Assembly (NCBI GenBank): GCA_963697695.1
Contig: OY969094.1
Span: forward strand, 1 to 64,000
DNA length: 64,000 nucleotides
From: VRUE01 sp963697695
GTDB lineage: Bacteria > Actinomycetota > Thermoleophilia > Solirubrobacterales > 70-9
Direction of reading: 5' to 3'
The notes under the pieces are model-generated. The model searched no databases, was not told the DNA's origin, and saw only the letters and a program-made list of their open reading frames with translations. The position numbers and the translations under genes are program-made. This document shows, one piece after another, positions 9,177-17,102 of the stretch (within the stretch, counting starts at the first letter, position 1; every line of letters begins with the position of its first letter).

Positions 9177-9602
9177 GTGAGCGCCGCCGAATTCGCCTAC
9201 CGGCTCGGCGCTGCAGCGCGGCGCCCGGCCAGCTGGCTGCAGCTGCTCAAATTCGGCATCGTCGGCGGCTCCGGCTACCTGATCAACCTGGCGGTCTTCG
9301 CCGTGCTCTCCGGCAACCTCGGGGTCCACCATGTTGCCGCTGCAATTGGAGCCTTCTGTGTCGCCGTCACCAGCAACTTCTTCTGGAACCGGCACTGGAC
9401 CTTTGCCGCCAAAGATGGGCACCCGGGTTTCCAGGCGGCCCGCTTCTTCGCGGTCAGCATCGGCGCCCTCGCGATCAACCTGGTCGTGCTCGAGACTCTG
9501 GTCTCCGGCACCTCGCTCGGCGATCTCTCCTGCCAGGCGATAGCGGTCGCGGTTGCGATGCCTTTTAACTTCCTGGGCAACAAGCTCTGGACCTTCGCCT
9601 GA
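9177..9602 (+). CDS. GtrA-like membrane protein
   Basis: 141 residues, four predicted helices, with the family pattern LLKFGIVGGSGYLINLAVF at the first helix, SNFFWNRHWTF after the second and FNFLGNKLWTF at the C-terminus. GtrA/DPMS-type proteins are thought to help flip or position lipid-linked sugars (polyprenyl-phosphate glucose or mannose) for cell-surface glycosylation. No glycosyltransferase gene sits beside it here, so its partner is unknown. The start is GTG. Confidence 0.85.
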   Translation: MSAAEFAYRLGAAARRPASWLQLLKFGIVGGSGYLINLAVFAVLSGNLGVHHVAAAIGAFCVAVTSNFFWNRHWTFAAKDGHPGFQAARFFAVSIGALAINLVVLETLVSGTSLGDLSCQAIAVAVAMPFNFLGNKLWTFA

Positions 9603-9685
9603 AAAGCGCGCTAATCTTCTTGATCAATGTGGGTCTCTAGTTCGGTGAAATTTGCCGTACCAGCTTCCCATCGGGGAGGGTCTCG

Positions 9686-10453
9686 ATGACCCCTGTCGAG
9701 ATACAGGAGGACTGGTACCTCCGCGCCTTCTCGCTCGAGATGACCGAAGTCAGGCCCTGGGCCGACCGGACCGAGTCAGAAGTCGACCGGGCCCTGTCGA
9801 TGCTCAAGCCGGCCGAGCCAGGACGCGTCCTCGACCTTGCCTGCGGCACCGGAAGGCACGCCCTCGAGCTCTCGCGGCGCGGCTTCTCCGTGGTCGGTGT
9901 CGATATCTCCGAGGAACTGCTCGAGATCGCCAGGAACGATGCTGCGGAGCAGTCCCTGGACGCGACTTTCGTGCAGGTCGATCTGCGCGAGCTGGACTTC
10001 GAGGACGAGTTCGACCTGGTTCTCAGCCTCAATGACGGTGCCGTCGGCTATTTCCAGACCGACGAGGAAAACCTGAAGACCTTCGAGGTCGTCGGACGAT
10101 CCCTGCGCAGCGGTGGCGGCCACTTGATGCAGCTGCCGAACGTCCTCTACGCCGAAAAGCATCTTCCCCAGAAAACCTGGATCGAGGGCGACTCGATGAT
10201 CGAACTGATCGACCATCACTGGGACAACGCCACCCGCTACTTATCGGGATCGACCACGCCGCTCCCCTTCGGGCGCGTGTTCGAGGGAGTGACGCCGATC
10301 CCGTTCCGGCAGCGCCTCTATTCCCTGGAGGAGCTGGGAGAGATCTATGGGTCTGTCGGCATGTCTCTCACCAACGCCTACCGGGGGAACGGCAAGGCCC
10401 GCCAGCCGACCGACTCGCAGTTCGAGCTATTTGTCGAAGGCCGTAAGCAGTAG
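9686..10453 (+). CDS. Class I SAM-dependent methyltransferase
   Basis: A 255-residue Rossmann methyltransferase. Motif I is VLDLACGTGRHALEL, the acidic end of beta2 is VVGVDISEELLE, and a post-I segment VQVDLRELDF precedes DEFDLVLSLN. The C-terminal half (GHLMQLPNVLYAEKHL onward) resembles small-molecule methyltransferases of the UbiE/ubiquinone-like group. The substrate is unknown. It is monocistronic, convergent with the gene at 10460-10819, and starts at an ATG after a GGGAGGG-type site. Confidence 0.8.
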   Translation: MTPVEIQEDWYLRAFSLEMTEVRPWADRTESEVDRALSMLKPAEPGRVLDLACGTGRHALELSRRGFSVVGVDISEELLEIARNDAAEQSLDATFVQVDLRELDFEDEFDLVLSLNDGAVGYFQTDEENLKTFEVVGRSLRSGGGHLMQLPNVLYAEKHLPQKTWIEGDSMIELIDHHWDNATRYLSGSTTPLPFGRVFEGVTPIPFRQRLYSLEELGEIYGSVGMSLTNAYRGNGKARQPTDSQFELFVEGRKQ

Positions 10454-10459
10454 GCCTGC

Positions 10460-10819
10460 CTACCAGTCCCCTTCGAGCCAGCGCAGCAGCTCGGGCATGC
10501 GGCCGCGCAAGTCGGGATCGGGGGCTGTCAGCTCTGCGCGTGCCAGTTGGATGGCGGCGCCGATGGCCATCGTGGCGCGTTTCCCGCCTATCTCCAAACA
10601 CGACTCGAGCCGTTCGAGCGTCGCCTGGTCTCCCTGCAGCGTCCACAATGCCTCCCGCGCCTCGTTCGGGTCCAGCTCGGCGATATCGATCACCGCGTCC
10701 AGCCCATTGCGGATTCGGTCTTCGTGCGCTCCCTCCGCTGCCGCCTCCAGTGCTCTCTCGACCAGCCGTTCGTCCAAGCGACCGTCGATGACGAGTGTGA
10801 GTTCTCTACTCTCTGCCAC
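10460..10819 (-). CDS. Conserved-looking small acidic helical protein, unknown
   Basis: 119 residues, rich in Glu, Ala and Leu and predicted almost entirely helical (LDERLVERALEAAAEGAHED, then NEAREALWTLQGDQATLERLESC). It has no signal peptide, no membrane segment and no motif I can name. Codon use matches neighbouring genes, which supports a real gene. It is convergent with the methyltransferase gene. The gap 10820-11098 upstream has no clear RNA or promoter. Confidence 0.55.
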   Translation of the reverse strand: MAESRELTLVIDGRLDERLVERALEAAAEGAHEDRIRNGLDAVIDIAELDPNEAREALWTLQGDQATLERLESCLEIGGKRATMAIGAAIQLARAELTAPDPDLRGRMPELLRWLEGDW

Positions 10820-11098
10820 GTTGGGACCTCCTCTTCAGGTCTCGGCCACGCCCCGGGGTGTCGCAAGCACCGCCGGGGCCGATCGTGCGTCTCAGCGATT
10901 CGAACTTAGGATCGGCCCCGGACGCCGAGGCGGGTCGAATTCCCCTTTTTGACCCTCGTATGCTCTTTGCCACAGAGTCGTTTCTAAGAAGACTCCAAAA
11001 GTCGACTCAATCCGAGACGATAAGCGTCCACCGCTCAATGGTCAAATTTTCTCACCCATGACGAACAATGCGGTACACGCGGGGGCGGAACGGACGAA

Positions 11099-13321
11099 AT
11101 GAGCAACTCACGATCCATCTATGAGCCGGTGGCGGTCGAGGCCGCTCGACGGAAGGTCTGGTCCGAGCGCAACGCGTTCGCGACGCCGCCTGCTGTCGAG
11201 GGACAGCGTGACGTCTACGTAAAGCCATCCAGTCCCTTCACCTCGGGCAAACTCCATATGGGCCACGTCCGGGACTACTCGATCGGCGACGCCTACGCTC
11301 GCTTTCGCCGGGCCCGTGGCGATGCGGTGCTGCTCGGCTTCGGCTTCGACGCCTTTGGGCTGCCGGCCGAGATGGCCGCAATAGAGCGCAAAGTGCCGCC
11401 GGCGGATTGGGTCGAGCAATGCGGCGAGCGGATGCTGGACCAGATGAAGCGACTCGGTTTCTCCTTCGACTACGACCGCGTCTTCTACAGCTCCGACGAG
11501 GAGCAGTACCGCTGGTCTCAGTGGCTCTTCCTGACCCTGCTCGAGGCGGATCTGATCTACCGCGACGACACCACCGTCGACTGGTGCGATCACTGCCAGA
11601 CCACTCTGGCGGCGCTTCAGGTCGAGGATGGACGCTGTTGGCGCTGCCACAACGAGGTTCGCCTGATCCGTCGGCCAACCTGGTTCCTGCGGATCGGCCC
11701 TTACCTGGAGGAGAACGACCGCCGTCTCGACGATCTCGTCGATTGGGACGAGATCTCACTCTCGACCCAGCGCTACATCCTCGGGCGCAGCGACGGGGTG
11801 GAGCTGGAGCTGAGCGGACCCGAGGGCACTGAGCTCACCGTCTTCACTCCCCACGAGGAGGCGATCCTCGCGGCGCGCTACGTCGCCCTCTCGCCTCGCT
11901 ATTCCGATCTCGAGCGCTTGGTCTCGGACCCTACGGTGCAAGCGCAGCTCGATGAGCTGCGCTCCGGTGGCTGGGAGCGCAGTGCCCGCGATGCCAAATC
12001 CGTGCCGGTGATCGACACTGGCGTGTCGGCGGCGGCATCGTGGAGCGCTGAGCCGCTGCCGATCGTCGTATCGCCGATCGTCGACGCGCGCTTCGGACCC
12101 ACTGCCGTTCTCGGTATCCCCTCTGTCGATGAGGCCGATGCGACGATCGCTGCTCGAATTTCACGCCTGGGAGGCGACCTGGCCTCGGACGCAGATGCTG
12201 ACTCTGGAGCTGCGCCCTCGGCCCGGCCGACAACGCGCTACCGCGCATCGGACTTCTCGATCTCGCGCCAGCGCTTCTGGGGAACGCCGATCCCGGTCAT
12301 CCATTGCGAGAGCTGCGGACCGGTCCCTGTCCCGGCCGAGGATTTGCCCGTGGTTCTGCCGCGAGACATCGAGCCGACGGGGGAGGGGAATCCCTTGGCG
12401 GAGCGCTCCGACTTCGTCGACGTGCCCTGCCCGCGCTGTGGAGAGCCTGCCAAGCGGGAGACCGACACCCTGGACTGCCACTTCGACGCGCTCTGGCTCT
12501 GGGTGCCGGCGGCGGTGCCGCCGGAGGCGCGGGCCGAGTCGATGTTCGACCACCCGGACCTACGCAGATGGCTACCCGCCGAGCGTCTCGTCGCCGGTGC
12601 CGATAGCGGTGGCTTCGTCTTCGACCAGCGAGTCGTGACCAAGGCGCTGCGTGACATCGGGCCCTTCGCCTTCATTGCAGACGGGGAGCCCTTCGCGGGT
12701 TGCCTCTTCCACGAGATGGTGATCGCCGACGGTCGCAAGATGAGCAAGCACCTCGGCAACGTCGTCGATCCGGACGAGCTGGTCGAGCGCTACGGCGCCG
12801 ACACCGTGCGCCTCGCCGTGCTCTACGCCGCCGGACCGGCGAAGACGCTGAACTGGAACGACGGAGCTCTGCGCTTCGCCAGCAGGTTCCTCAACAACGT
12901 CTGGGAGTATTCGCAGCAGCGCTTTGCTTCAGCCGAGGAGGCATCCGAGGATGCCGAGGCAGCTGCCGACACCGAGTTCCTGCGTGAGCGGCTGCGCAAA
13001 TGGTGCGACAACGGAATCGTCCGTATCACCGCAGACGTTGAGGATCTGCAGATGCACAAGGCGGTGCGCAACGTCACGCGATTCTTCGAGCGCGTCCAGG
13101 ATTTCGAGAAGCGCGTGATCAAGCGCCGGGGAGAGCTGACTCGTGCCGATGCCGAGGCCCAGGCTGCCGCCCTCGTCGTCCTCGCCCAGGTTCTCGTTCC
13201 CTTTGCCCCCCACATCGGTGAGGAGCTGCTGCGTGCCTCGGGGTTGGATGACGAGCAGCTGCCGCCCCCCTGGCCGGACCGGCTCGATCTTCCTGCCGCG
13301 GCGGGGTCGTTGGGCAGCTGA
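11099..13321 (+). CDS. Divergent leucyl-tRNA synthetase-like protein (eroded editing site)
   Basis: 740 residues; bacterial LeuRS is usually 800-950. The class I signatures are HMGH (53-56) and KMSKH (547-551, normally KMSKS). The zinc-binding pair (WCDHC and RCWRC), the CESCG/CPRCG knuckles and the terminal anticodon domain are LeuRS-like. However, the editing threonine-rich loop (normally TRPDT) reads FTPHEEA, and the VPAHDERD-type motif is degraded to IPSVDEAD. The adenylate loop DTFVDSSWY is replaced by DCHFDALWLW, and the C-terminal tRNA-binding tail is missing. It could be the cell's only LeuRS of an aberrant type, or a paralog (drug-resistant or non-tRNA aminoacylation). I favour a paralog. 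Confidence 0.75.
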   Translation: MSNSRSIYEPVAVEAARRKVWSERNAFATPPAVEGQRDVYVKPSSPFTSGKLHMGHVRDYSIGDAYARFRRARGDAVLLGFGFDAFGLPAEMAAIERKVPPADWVEQCGERMLDQMKRLGFSFDYDRVFYSSDEEQYRWSQWLFLTLLEADLIYRDDTTVDWCDHCQTTLAALQVEDGRCWRCHNEVRLIRRPTWFLRIGPYLEENDRRLDDLVDWDEISLSTQRYILGRSDGVELELSGPEGTELTVFTPHEEAILAARYVALSPRYSDLERLVSDPTVQAQLDELRSGGWERSARDAKSVPVIDTGVSAAASWSAEPLPIVVSPIVDARFGPTAVLGIPSVDEADATIAARISRLGGDLASDADADSGAAPSARPTTRYRASDFSISRQRFWGTPIPVIHCESCGPVPVPAEDLPVVLPRDIEPTGEGNPLAERSDFVDVPCPRCGEPAKRETDTLDCHFDALWLWVPAAVPPEARAESMFDHPDLRRWLPAERLVAGADSGGFVFDQRVVTKALRDIGPFAFIADGEPFAGCLFHEMVIADGRKMSKHLGNVVDPDELVERYGADTVRLAVLYAAGPAKTLNWNDGALRFASRFLNNVWEYSQQRFASAEEASEDAEAAADTEFLRERLRKWCDNGIVRITADVEDLQMHKAVRNVTRFFERVQDFEKRVIKRRGELTRADAEAQAAALVVLAQVLVPFAPHIGEELLRASGLDDEQLPPPWPDRLDLPAAAGSLGS

Positions 13322-13459
13322 GGAGGCTGTAACCCGGCTGCTGAGGTACCCCGCACGAGTAGGAGTATGTGTACGGGTTTGTTCCCTGTACTGGTTTGTT
13401 TTATGGAGTAAGGATGTGATCATTTTTAACACCTCCCCTGCTCGGCCAGTACAAAACGT

Positions 13460-13488
13460 TTGACTAGTGAACAGTGCTAACGTATAAG
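13460..13488 (+). promoter_or_regulatory. Sigma70-type promoter upstream of the GNAT gene
   Basis: TTGACT at 13460-13465 and TATAAG at 13483-13488 are spaced 17 bases apart. The segment 13340-13490 is clearly AT-richer than the flanking genes. Transcription would start about 40 bases before the ATG at 13534. Confidence 0.6.
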
Positions 13489-13533
13489 CGCTGACGCGAC
13501 GCTCTGGGATCACGATTTTGAAGCCTGGGAGCC

Positions 13534-14385
13534 ATGGGAACAGAGGGAAGAGGAGAGGGCATCTCATACGATCCCGCCGTCCTGGATGAGGCCGAGCGCC
13601 TGTTCTGGCGCGAAGTGTGGGACTCCGTGGTCGAGGATGCCGTCGAGGAGCGAGGAATCGAGCTGGTGACCTTCGGGCCGGTCCAGGCCTCGGTTGTCGC
13701 CGATCTGCCCGAAGTTCAGATGCTGAACCTGGTGCTGGGCGCTGCGGAGCCGGGCGCCACGGATGGCGGGCACCTGGCGGCGGCAATCGACTGGGTCGAG
13801 GCACAGGGTGTCAACTACTACGTGCCGGTGACACCGGGGGCGCCTGGAGCCGCCGCGGCTGAGGACTGGCTCAACCAGAACGGGTACGAGCGTGGATACG
13901 CGTGGATGAAGTTCGTTCGCGACGCTGCGCCGCCAGAGTTCGACGGCCCTCCCGATGTCGAGGTTTTCGAGATCGGAGAGGACGAAGGCGAAGGCTTGGC
14001 ATGGATCGCAGCGGAGGGCTTCGGTCTTCCGCGCTGGGCGGCAGCGCTCTTCTTCGATCTTCCCGGCCGCACTGGGTGGCGTTGTTACGTCGCGGTGGTC
14101 GACGACGACGCCCAGGCCTGTGCCTCGATGTTCATTCATGACGGCATCGCCGAGTTCGGGATCGCTGCCACTCGGGAGGTCGCTCGCGGGCGGGGCTGTC
14201 AAACGGCCCTCCTCCACCGGCGCATCGTCGATGCAGCGGCCGCGGGCTGTCATACACTCTTCGTTGAGACCGGTGAGCGCGATCTCGAGCGTCCTTCTGT
14301 CAGCTATCGCAACATTCTTCGGGCCGGCTTCAAGGAGGCCTATCTGCGTCCCAACTGGCAGCCGTCGCGGTTCATGGCGAGGTAG
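13534..14385 (+). CDS. GNAT-family acetyltransferase-like protein
   Basis: 283 residues. The C-terminal half carries a GNAT core: a strand EFGIAATREVARGRGCQ with an RGRGC version of the acetyl-CoA-binding R/Q-x-x-G-x-G/A loop, the helix ALLHRRIVDAAAAGC and a beta-strand HTLFVETGERD, ending in NILRAGFKEAY. The N-terminal half, with the segments VDLPEVQMLN and WVEAQGVNYYVPV, may be a second, degenerate GNAT fold, as in many two-domain family members. The acceptor is unknown. A GGGAG sequence lies directly before the ATG. Confidence 0.7.
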   Translation: MGTEGRGEGISYDPAVLDEAERLFWREVWDSVVEDAVEERGIELVTFGPVQASVVADLPEVQMLNLVLGAAEPGATDGGHLAAAIDWVEAQGVNYYVPVTPGAPGAAAAEDWLNQNGYERGYAWMKFVRDAAPPEFDGPPDVEVFEIGEDEGEGLAWIAAEGFGLPRWAAALFFDLPGRTGWRCYVAVVDDDAQACASMFIHDGIAEFGIAATREVARGRGCQTALLHRRIVDAAAAGCHTLFVETGERDLERPSVSYRNILRAGFKEAYLRPNWQPSRFMAR

Positions 14386-14430
14386 CTGCGCCGGCGGGAT
14401 CGCCTTAACCTGCCGATTGCTTTGAAAGCC

Positions 14431-14459
14431 TTGACCACTCTAGATTCATGTGTTATATC
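14431..14459 (+). promoter_or_regulatory. Extended -10 promoter, copy 1 of a twin pair
   Basis: TTGACC (14431-14436), 17 bases, TATATC (14454-14459), with TG one base before the -10. It has the same architecture as the promoter at 14929-14957 and is followed, like that one, by a related hairpin sequence. It appears to drive the untranslated region that ends at the terminator at 14828-14880. Confidence 0.6.
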
Positions 14460-14465
14460 TACCCC

Positions 14466-14880
14466 CGCTGACGACCAAGCGCCAGCGGAGAGTTGAAATC
14501 CCAGGACGACTCGCCTTGCAATGGCTAAGGAGTTCACCAGTCATGAGTCGAGACAGCGGCTGTATCGGGTACACAAGGGAGGCGACGGCACCGCGTGCTC
14601 TGTCCCACCTCAAGCCCGCAGTGTCGCCCCACAGAACGGCCCCTCGTCTTTTCAGCTCGAGCAGGTACATCCCCGAAGAGGGGGGATGGCCATGTAGTGG
14701 GCCGCGGTGCCCAGGAGGGTGGCCAGCTTGGTCCGGCCACGGCAGATGTCGCGCCGGGGGCCGGGTGTCCTGATCCCCGACGCAAGCCGTAACTCAAGCC
14801 GGCGCCCATAGGCGACGGTTGATGGTTGGGCCCGCTTCACGGAAGGCCGCGCTTCCGTGAAAGCGGGCCCAATTTTTCTT
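14466..14880 (+). ncRNA. Putative structured RNA of about 0.4 kb (or long leader), unassigned
   Basis: This 400-base interval lies between a good promoter and a very strong intrinsic terminator. It lacks convincing coding potential: a 58-codon frame from the ATG at 14521 to the stop at 14697 has no ribosome site and much lower GC-ending codon use than real genes here. The 5' end can fold as CCGCTG/CAGCGG. I looked for RNase P, tmRNA, SRP and 6S signatures and for known riboswitch cores and found none. It could be an independent small RNA or a disconnected leader of threonine synthase. The remaining gap between genes (14386-15044) holds only the two promoters and this unit. Confidence 0.4.
14828..14880 (+). 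terminator. Strong Rho-independent terminator
   Basis: GGGCCCGCTTCACGGAAG pairs with CTTCCGTGAAAGCGGGCCC (18 pairs, one bulged A) around a six-base loop and is followed by AATTTTTCTT. It closes the untranslated unit upstream of the second promoter for threonine synthase. Confidence 0.9.
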
Positions 14881-14928
14881 CGAAACGATCGTCGAAGGCA
14901 CGGGTCAGACCGATTTGCACAGAAAAAC

Positions 14929-14957
14929 TTGATCAAGCCTGAGGCCTGTGTTATACC
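14929..14957 (+). promoter_or_regulatory. Extended -10 promoter of threonine synthase, copy 2 of a twin pair
   Basis: TTGATC (14929-14934), 17 bases, TATACC (14952-14957) with an upstream TG. The -10 neighbourhood TGTGTTATA is identical to copy 1, and the downstream sequence again can form a short hairpin (CCGTTG/CAGTGG) followed by GGAG. Confidence 0.6.
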
Positions 14958-15044
14958 CGTTGACCTGATGACCAGTCGCCAGTGGAGGAGGCGGTGCGAC
15001 AGGGCCAGAAGGGTCGGAGTACCCTGGTCCGAGGAATCCGAGCC

Positions 15045-16337
15045 ATGCTGAACCCCGCTGACCGCACCCGCTCCTGCGCCACCGAGCTCGTCTGCCGCGA
15101 TTGCGACCGGCGCTACTCGCTTCTGGACACCGCCTCCAAGTGCCTGGGTTGCGGCCAGGGCCTCGACATCGACTACGACTACGAGCTCGCCACTGCCCGC
15201 CTCGCCGAGCTGCCTCCGACGGAGCGCCCACTCGATATCTGGCGCTTCGAGGAGCTGATGCCGATCACCGACAAACGGGCGCAGGGAAAGGTCGGCCAGT
15301 ACAGCGGCCGCACGCCGCTGATCCACGCCGAGCGCCTCGGCGCCGAGCTCGGTCTGAAGAACCTCTATCTGAAGGACGACTCCACCTCGCGTCCTTCCCT
15401 TTCCTACAAGGATCGGGTGGTCTCTATGGCCGTCGCCCGTCTCTTGGAGCTGGGCAAAGACGAGATCGGCTGCGTCTCTACGGGCAATGTCGGCACTGCG
15501 GTCGCATCCCTTGCCGCCAAGGCGGGGGTGACCGCTTATGTCTTCTACCCGTCGAATCTGGAGAAGGGCAAGGCGCGCGCATGCCGCGCACTGGGCGCCG
15601 CCGTCTGCCAGCTCGACGGCAACTACGACGAAGCCAACCGCGCTTGTCGTGAGCTGGCGCTGACCAGCGGCATCCAGTTCGCCAACATCACGCTGCGGCC
15701 GTTCTACGCGGAGGGAGCGAAGACGCTCGCCTTCGAGGTCGTCGAGCAGCTCGACTGGAAAGCGCCCGAGCACATGGTCATTCCCGCAGCAGGAGGAACC
15801 CTCTCCTCGCGCGTGCACAAGGGCCTCGGCGAGATGGAAACGGTCGGTCTGGTGGAGACCTCCGGGACCAAGATCAGCGTCGCTCAGCCCGACGGCTGCG
15901 GCCCGATCGCCGCTGCGATCCTCGGCGGCGGTGGCGAGATCCAGCCTCAGTCGCCGCACACAGCAGCCCACTCGCTGGCGATCGGCGCCCCGGGGGACGG
16001 GGCGCTGGTCGTCGACGCGGTGATGTCGCGTGGCGGCAGCGCCGCGACCGCCACCGATGCCGAGATCTTCGATGCGATCGACCTGCTCGGCGCCACCGAG
16101 GGAGTCCTCACCGAGCCCGCCGGCGGCACCACGGTCGCCTCGACGATCAAGCTCGCCAACGAAGGCAAGTTCGACCCGAACGACACCGTCGTCGCCGTGA
16201 TCAGTGGCAACGGCTACAAGACTCTCGACGAGCATCCCGACAAGCCCTGGGCCGAAATGGTCTCCTGCGACGTCGACTCGATGACCGAGATGCTCGAAGA
16301 GTTCCGCCAGCACCGCGTCGGCGCGACTCTGGGCTAG
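15045..16337 (+). CDS. thrC: Threonine synthase
   Basis: A PLP-dependent enzyme of fold type II that converts O-phosphohomoserine to threonine, the last step of the pathway. The 430-residue product opens with a zinc ribbon (LVCRDCDRRY and SKCLGCGQG) typical of one ThrC subclass. The PLP lysine is in SLSYKDRVVS, the phosphate loop region is STGNVGTAVASLAAKAG, and the C-terminal part has EPAGGTTVAST. An in-frame GTG at 14982 or 14994 would add a basic extension; the ATG at 15045 matches the family's usual start. Its own promoter lies at 14929-14957. Confidence 0.88.
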   Translation: MLNPADRTRSCATELVCRDCDRRYSLLDTASKCLGCGQGLDIDYDYELATARLAELPPTERPLDIWRFEELMPITDKRAQGKVGQYSGRTPLIHAERLGAELGLKNLYLKDDSTSRPSLSYKDRVVSMAVARLLELGKDEIGCVSTGNVGTAVASLAAKAGVTAYVFYPSNLEKGKARACRALGAAVCQLDGNYDEANRACRELALTSGIQFANITLRPFYAEGAKTLAFEVVEQLDWKAPEHMVIPAAGGTLSSRVHKGLGEMETVGLVETSGTKISVAQPDGCGPIAAAILGGGGEIQPQSPHTAAHSLAIGAPGDGALVVDAVMSRGGSAATATDAEIFDAIDLLGATEGVLTEPAGGTTVASTIKLANEGKFDPNDTVVAVISGNGYKTLDEHPDKPWAEMVSCDVDSMTEMLEEFRQHRVGATLG

Positions 16338-16381
16338 AGCCTCCCTTCAGTCGCAAAAGCGCCCATTTGCGGGCACGAAGC

Positions 16382-16427
16382 GATGCCGGAGGAGGGACTC
16401 GAACCCCCGACACGCGGATTATGATTC
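16382..16427 (-). repeat. Attachment-site copy: tRNA(CAT) 3' half (left end)
   Basis: 46 bases identical to 21025-21070, covering the T arm, acceptor 3' strand and anticodon region of the tRNA gene. Sequence diverges after the anticodon loop, so this copy cannot encode a tRNA. Confidence 0.85.
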
Positions 16428-16509
16428 GCGCAATTTGAGTGGTGATGCGGTTTCTCCGCCCCCGGACGTTCTCCCCGATGCTCTCCGTTCTGCCGGAGCT
16501 CACCCGTTC

Positions 16510-16530
16510 GGTCCACGGTCCGGTCCACCG
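16510..16530 (+). repeat. Tandem GGTCCAC arm-like repeats, left end
   Basis: GGTCCAC at 16510 and GGTCCACCG at 16522 lie about 85 bases inside the left attachment copy. They match GGTCCACCG repeats near the right end (20846 and 20857) and resemble integrase arm-binding sites. Confidence 0.5.
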
Positions 16531-16639
16531 TTGTCACCGCGCCCGAAGCGGAAGAAGGGGAGGGACTGATGACTCTCGCCCCTTGATGCCTAGATAGGCC
16601 AGCGGCCCGAATGCTGGCGTAAGCTAAGGAGGAGCGGTT

Positions 16640-16864
16640 ATGGCAGATACAAAGGAAATCGAGCTGGTCTTCGAGCCCCAGGACGAGGGCGGCTACCACG
16701 TCTACGCGCCCGACCTTCCCGGTCTCCACACCCAGGGCGACGACATGGACGACGCAATGACGAACGCCAGCGAGGCGGTCGCCCTCTACGTCGAGGGCCT
16801 GCGCGAAGACGGCGAGCCGCTCGACAGCGGCGTGATCCGCCGCTCAATTCCCCTGCCGGCGTGA
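16640..16864 (+). CDS. hicB: HicB-family antitoxin
   Basis: 74 residues with the partial RNase H-like HicB core: DEGGYHVYAPDLPGLHTQGD, then a helix DAMTNASEAVALYVEGL. A perfect AGGAGG precedes the start by the usual distance. In HicBA modules the B protein neutralises the HicA mRNA interferase and represses the operon. Here antitoxin precedes toxin, the reverse of the classic order but common in HicBA pairs with a short HicB. No separate C-terminal DNA-binding domain is visible. It is translationally coupled to hicA by a GTGA overlap and is the first gene inside the left end of the element. Confidence 0.85.
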   Translation: MADTKEIELVFEPQDEGGYHVYAPDLPGLHTQGDDMDDAMTNASEAVALYVEGLREDGEPLDSGVIRRSIPLPA

Positions 16865-17088
16865 GCCCGCGCCAGCCGGTCGTCTCCGGCGAGCGCCTGA
16901 TCAAGGCGCTTCGCAAGGAGGGCTGGGAAGTCGTCCGTCAACGCGGCAGCCACGTCCGCTTGAAGAAGGCCGGGCGCAAACATGCCCTCGTCGTCCCGCT
17001 GCATCGGGAGCTTCGTCGCGGCACCCTCGCCGGCATCTTGCGCGATGCCGACCTCAGCGCGGATGACCTGCGTCGGCTTTTCGATTGA
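16861..17088 (+). CDS. hicA: HicA-family mRNA interferase toxin
   Basis: 75 residues, double-stranded-RNA-binding-like fold: SGERLIKALRKEGWEVVRQRGSHVRLKK, where the His of GSH is the family's catalytic residue, then VVPLHRELRRGTLAGILRDADLS. It cleaves mRNA independently of ribosomes when not bound by HicB. Start GTG at 16861 overlaps the hicB stop by four bases. The pair likely stabilises the element against loss or acts in phage defence; which of these is inference. Confidence 0.88.
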   Translation: MSPRQPVVSGERLIKALRKEGWEVVRQRGSHVRLKKAGRKHALVVPLHRELRRGTLAGILRDADLSADDLRRLFD

Positions 17089-17102
17089 GAGCACATTCAT
17101 GG

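Noticed and set aside
14580..14610. A T-box-like GGCACCGCG in the putative leader of thrC.
   Set aside because: The critical TGGN is CGGC here, no specifier stem was found, and the terminator lies about 250 bases further on. The same short string also occurs in reverse nearby at 14703-14712.
14521..14697. A 58-codon open frame (MAKEFTSHESRQRLYR...) in the untranslated unit before thrC.
   Set aside because: No ribosome binding site, weak GC-ending codon bias and overlap with likely RNA structure. I treat it as non-coding.
14466..14880. RNase P RNA, tmRNA or SRP RNA for the ~400-base untranslated unit.
   Set aside because: The size would suit RNase P or tmRNA, but I could not find the conserved cores (such as GAGGAAAGTC or the tmRNA tag and TTCGAC region).
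16382..16427. A second, functional tRNA gene.
   Set aside because: Only the 3' half is present, and sequence diverges right after the anticodon loop.
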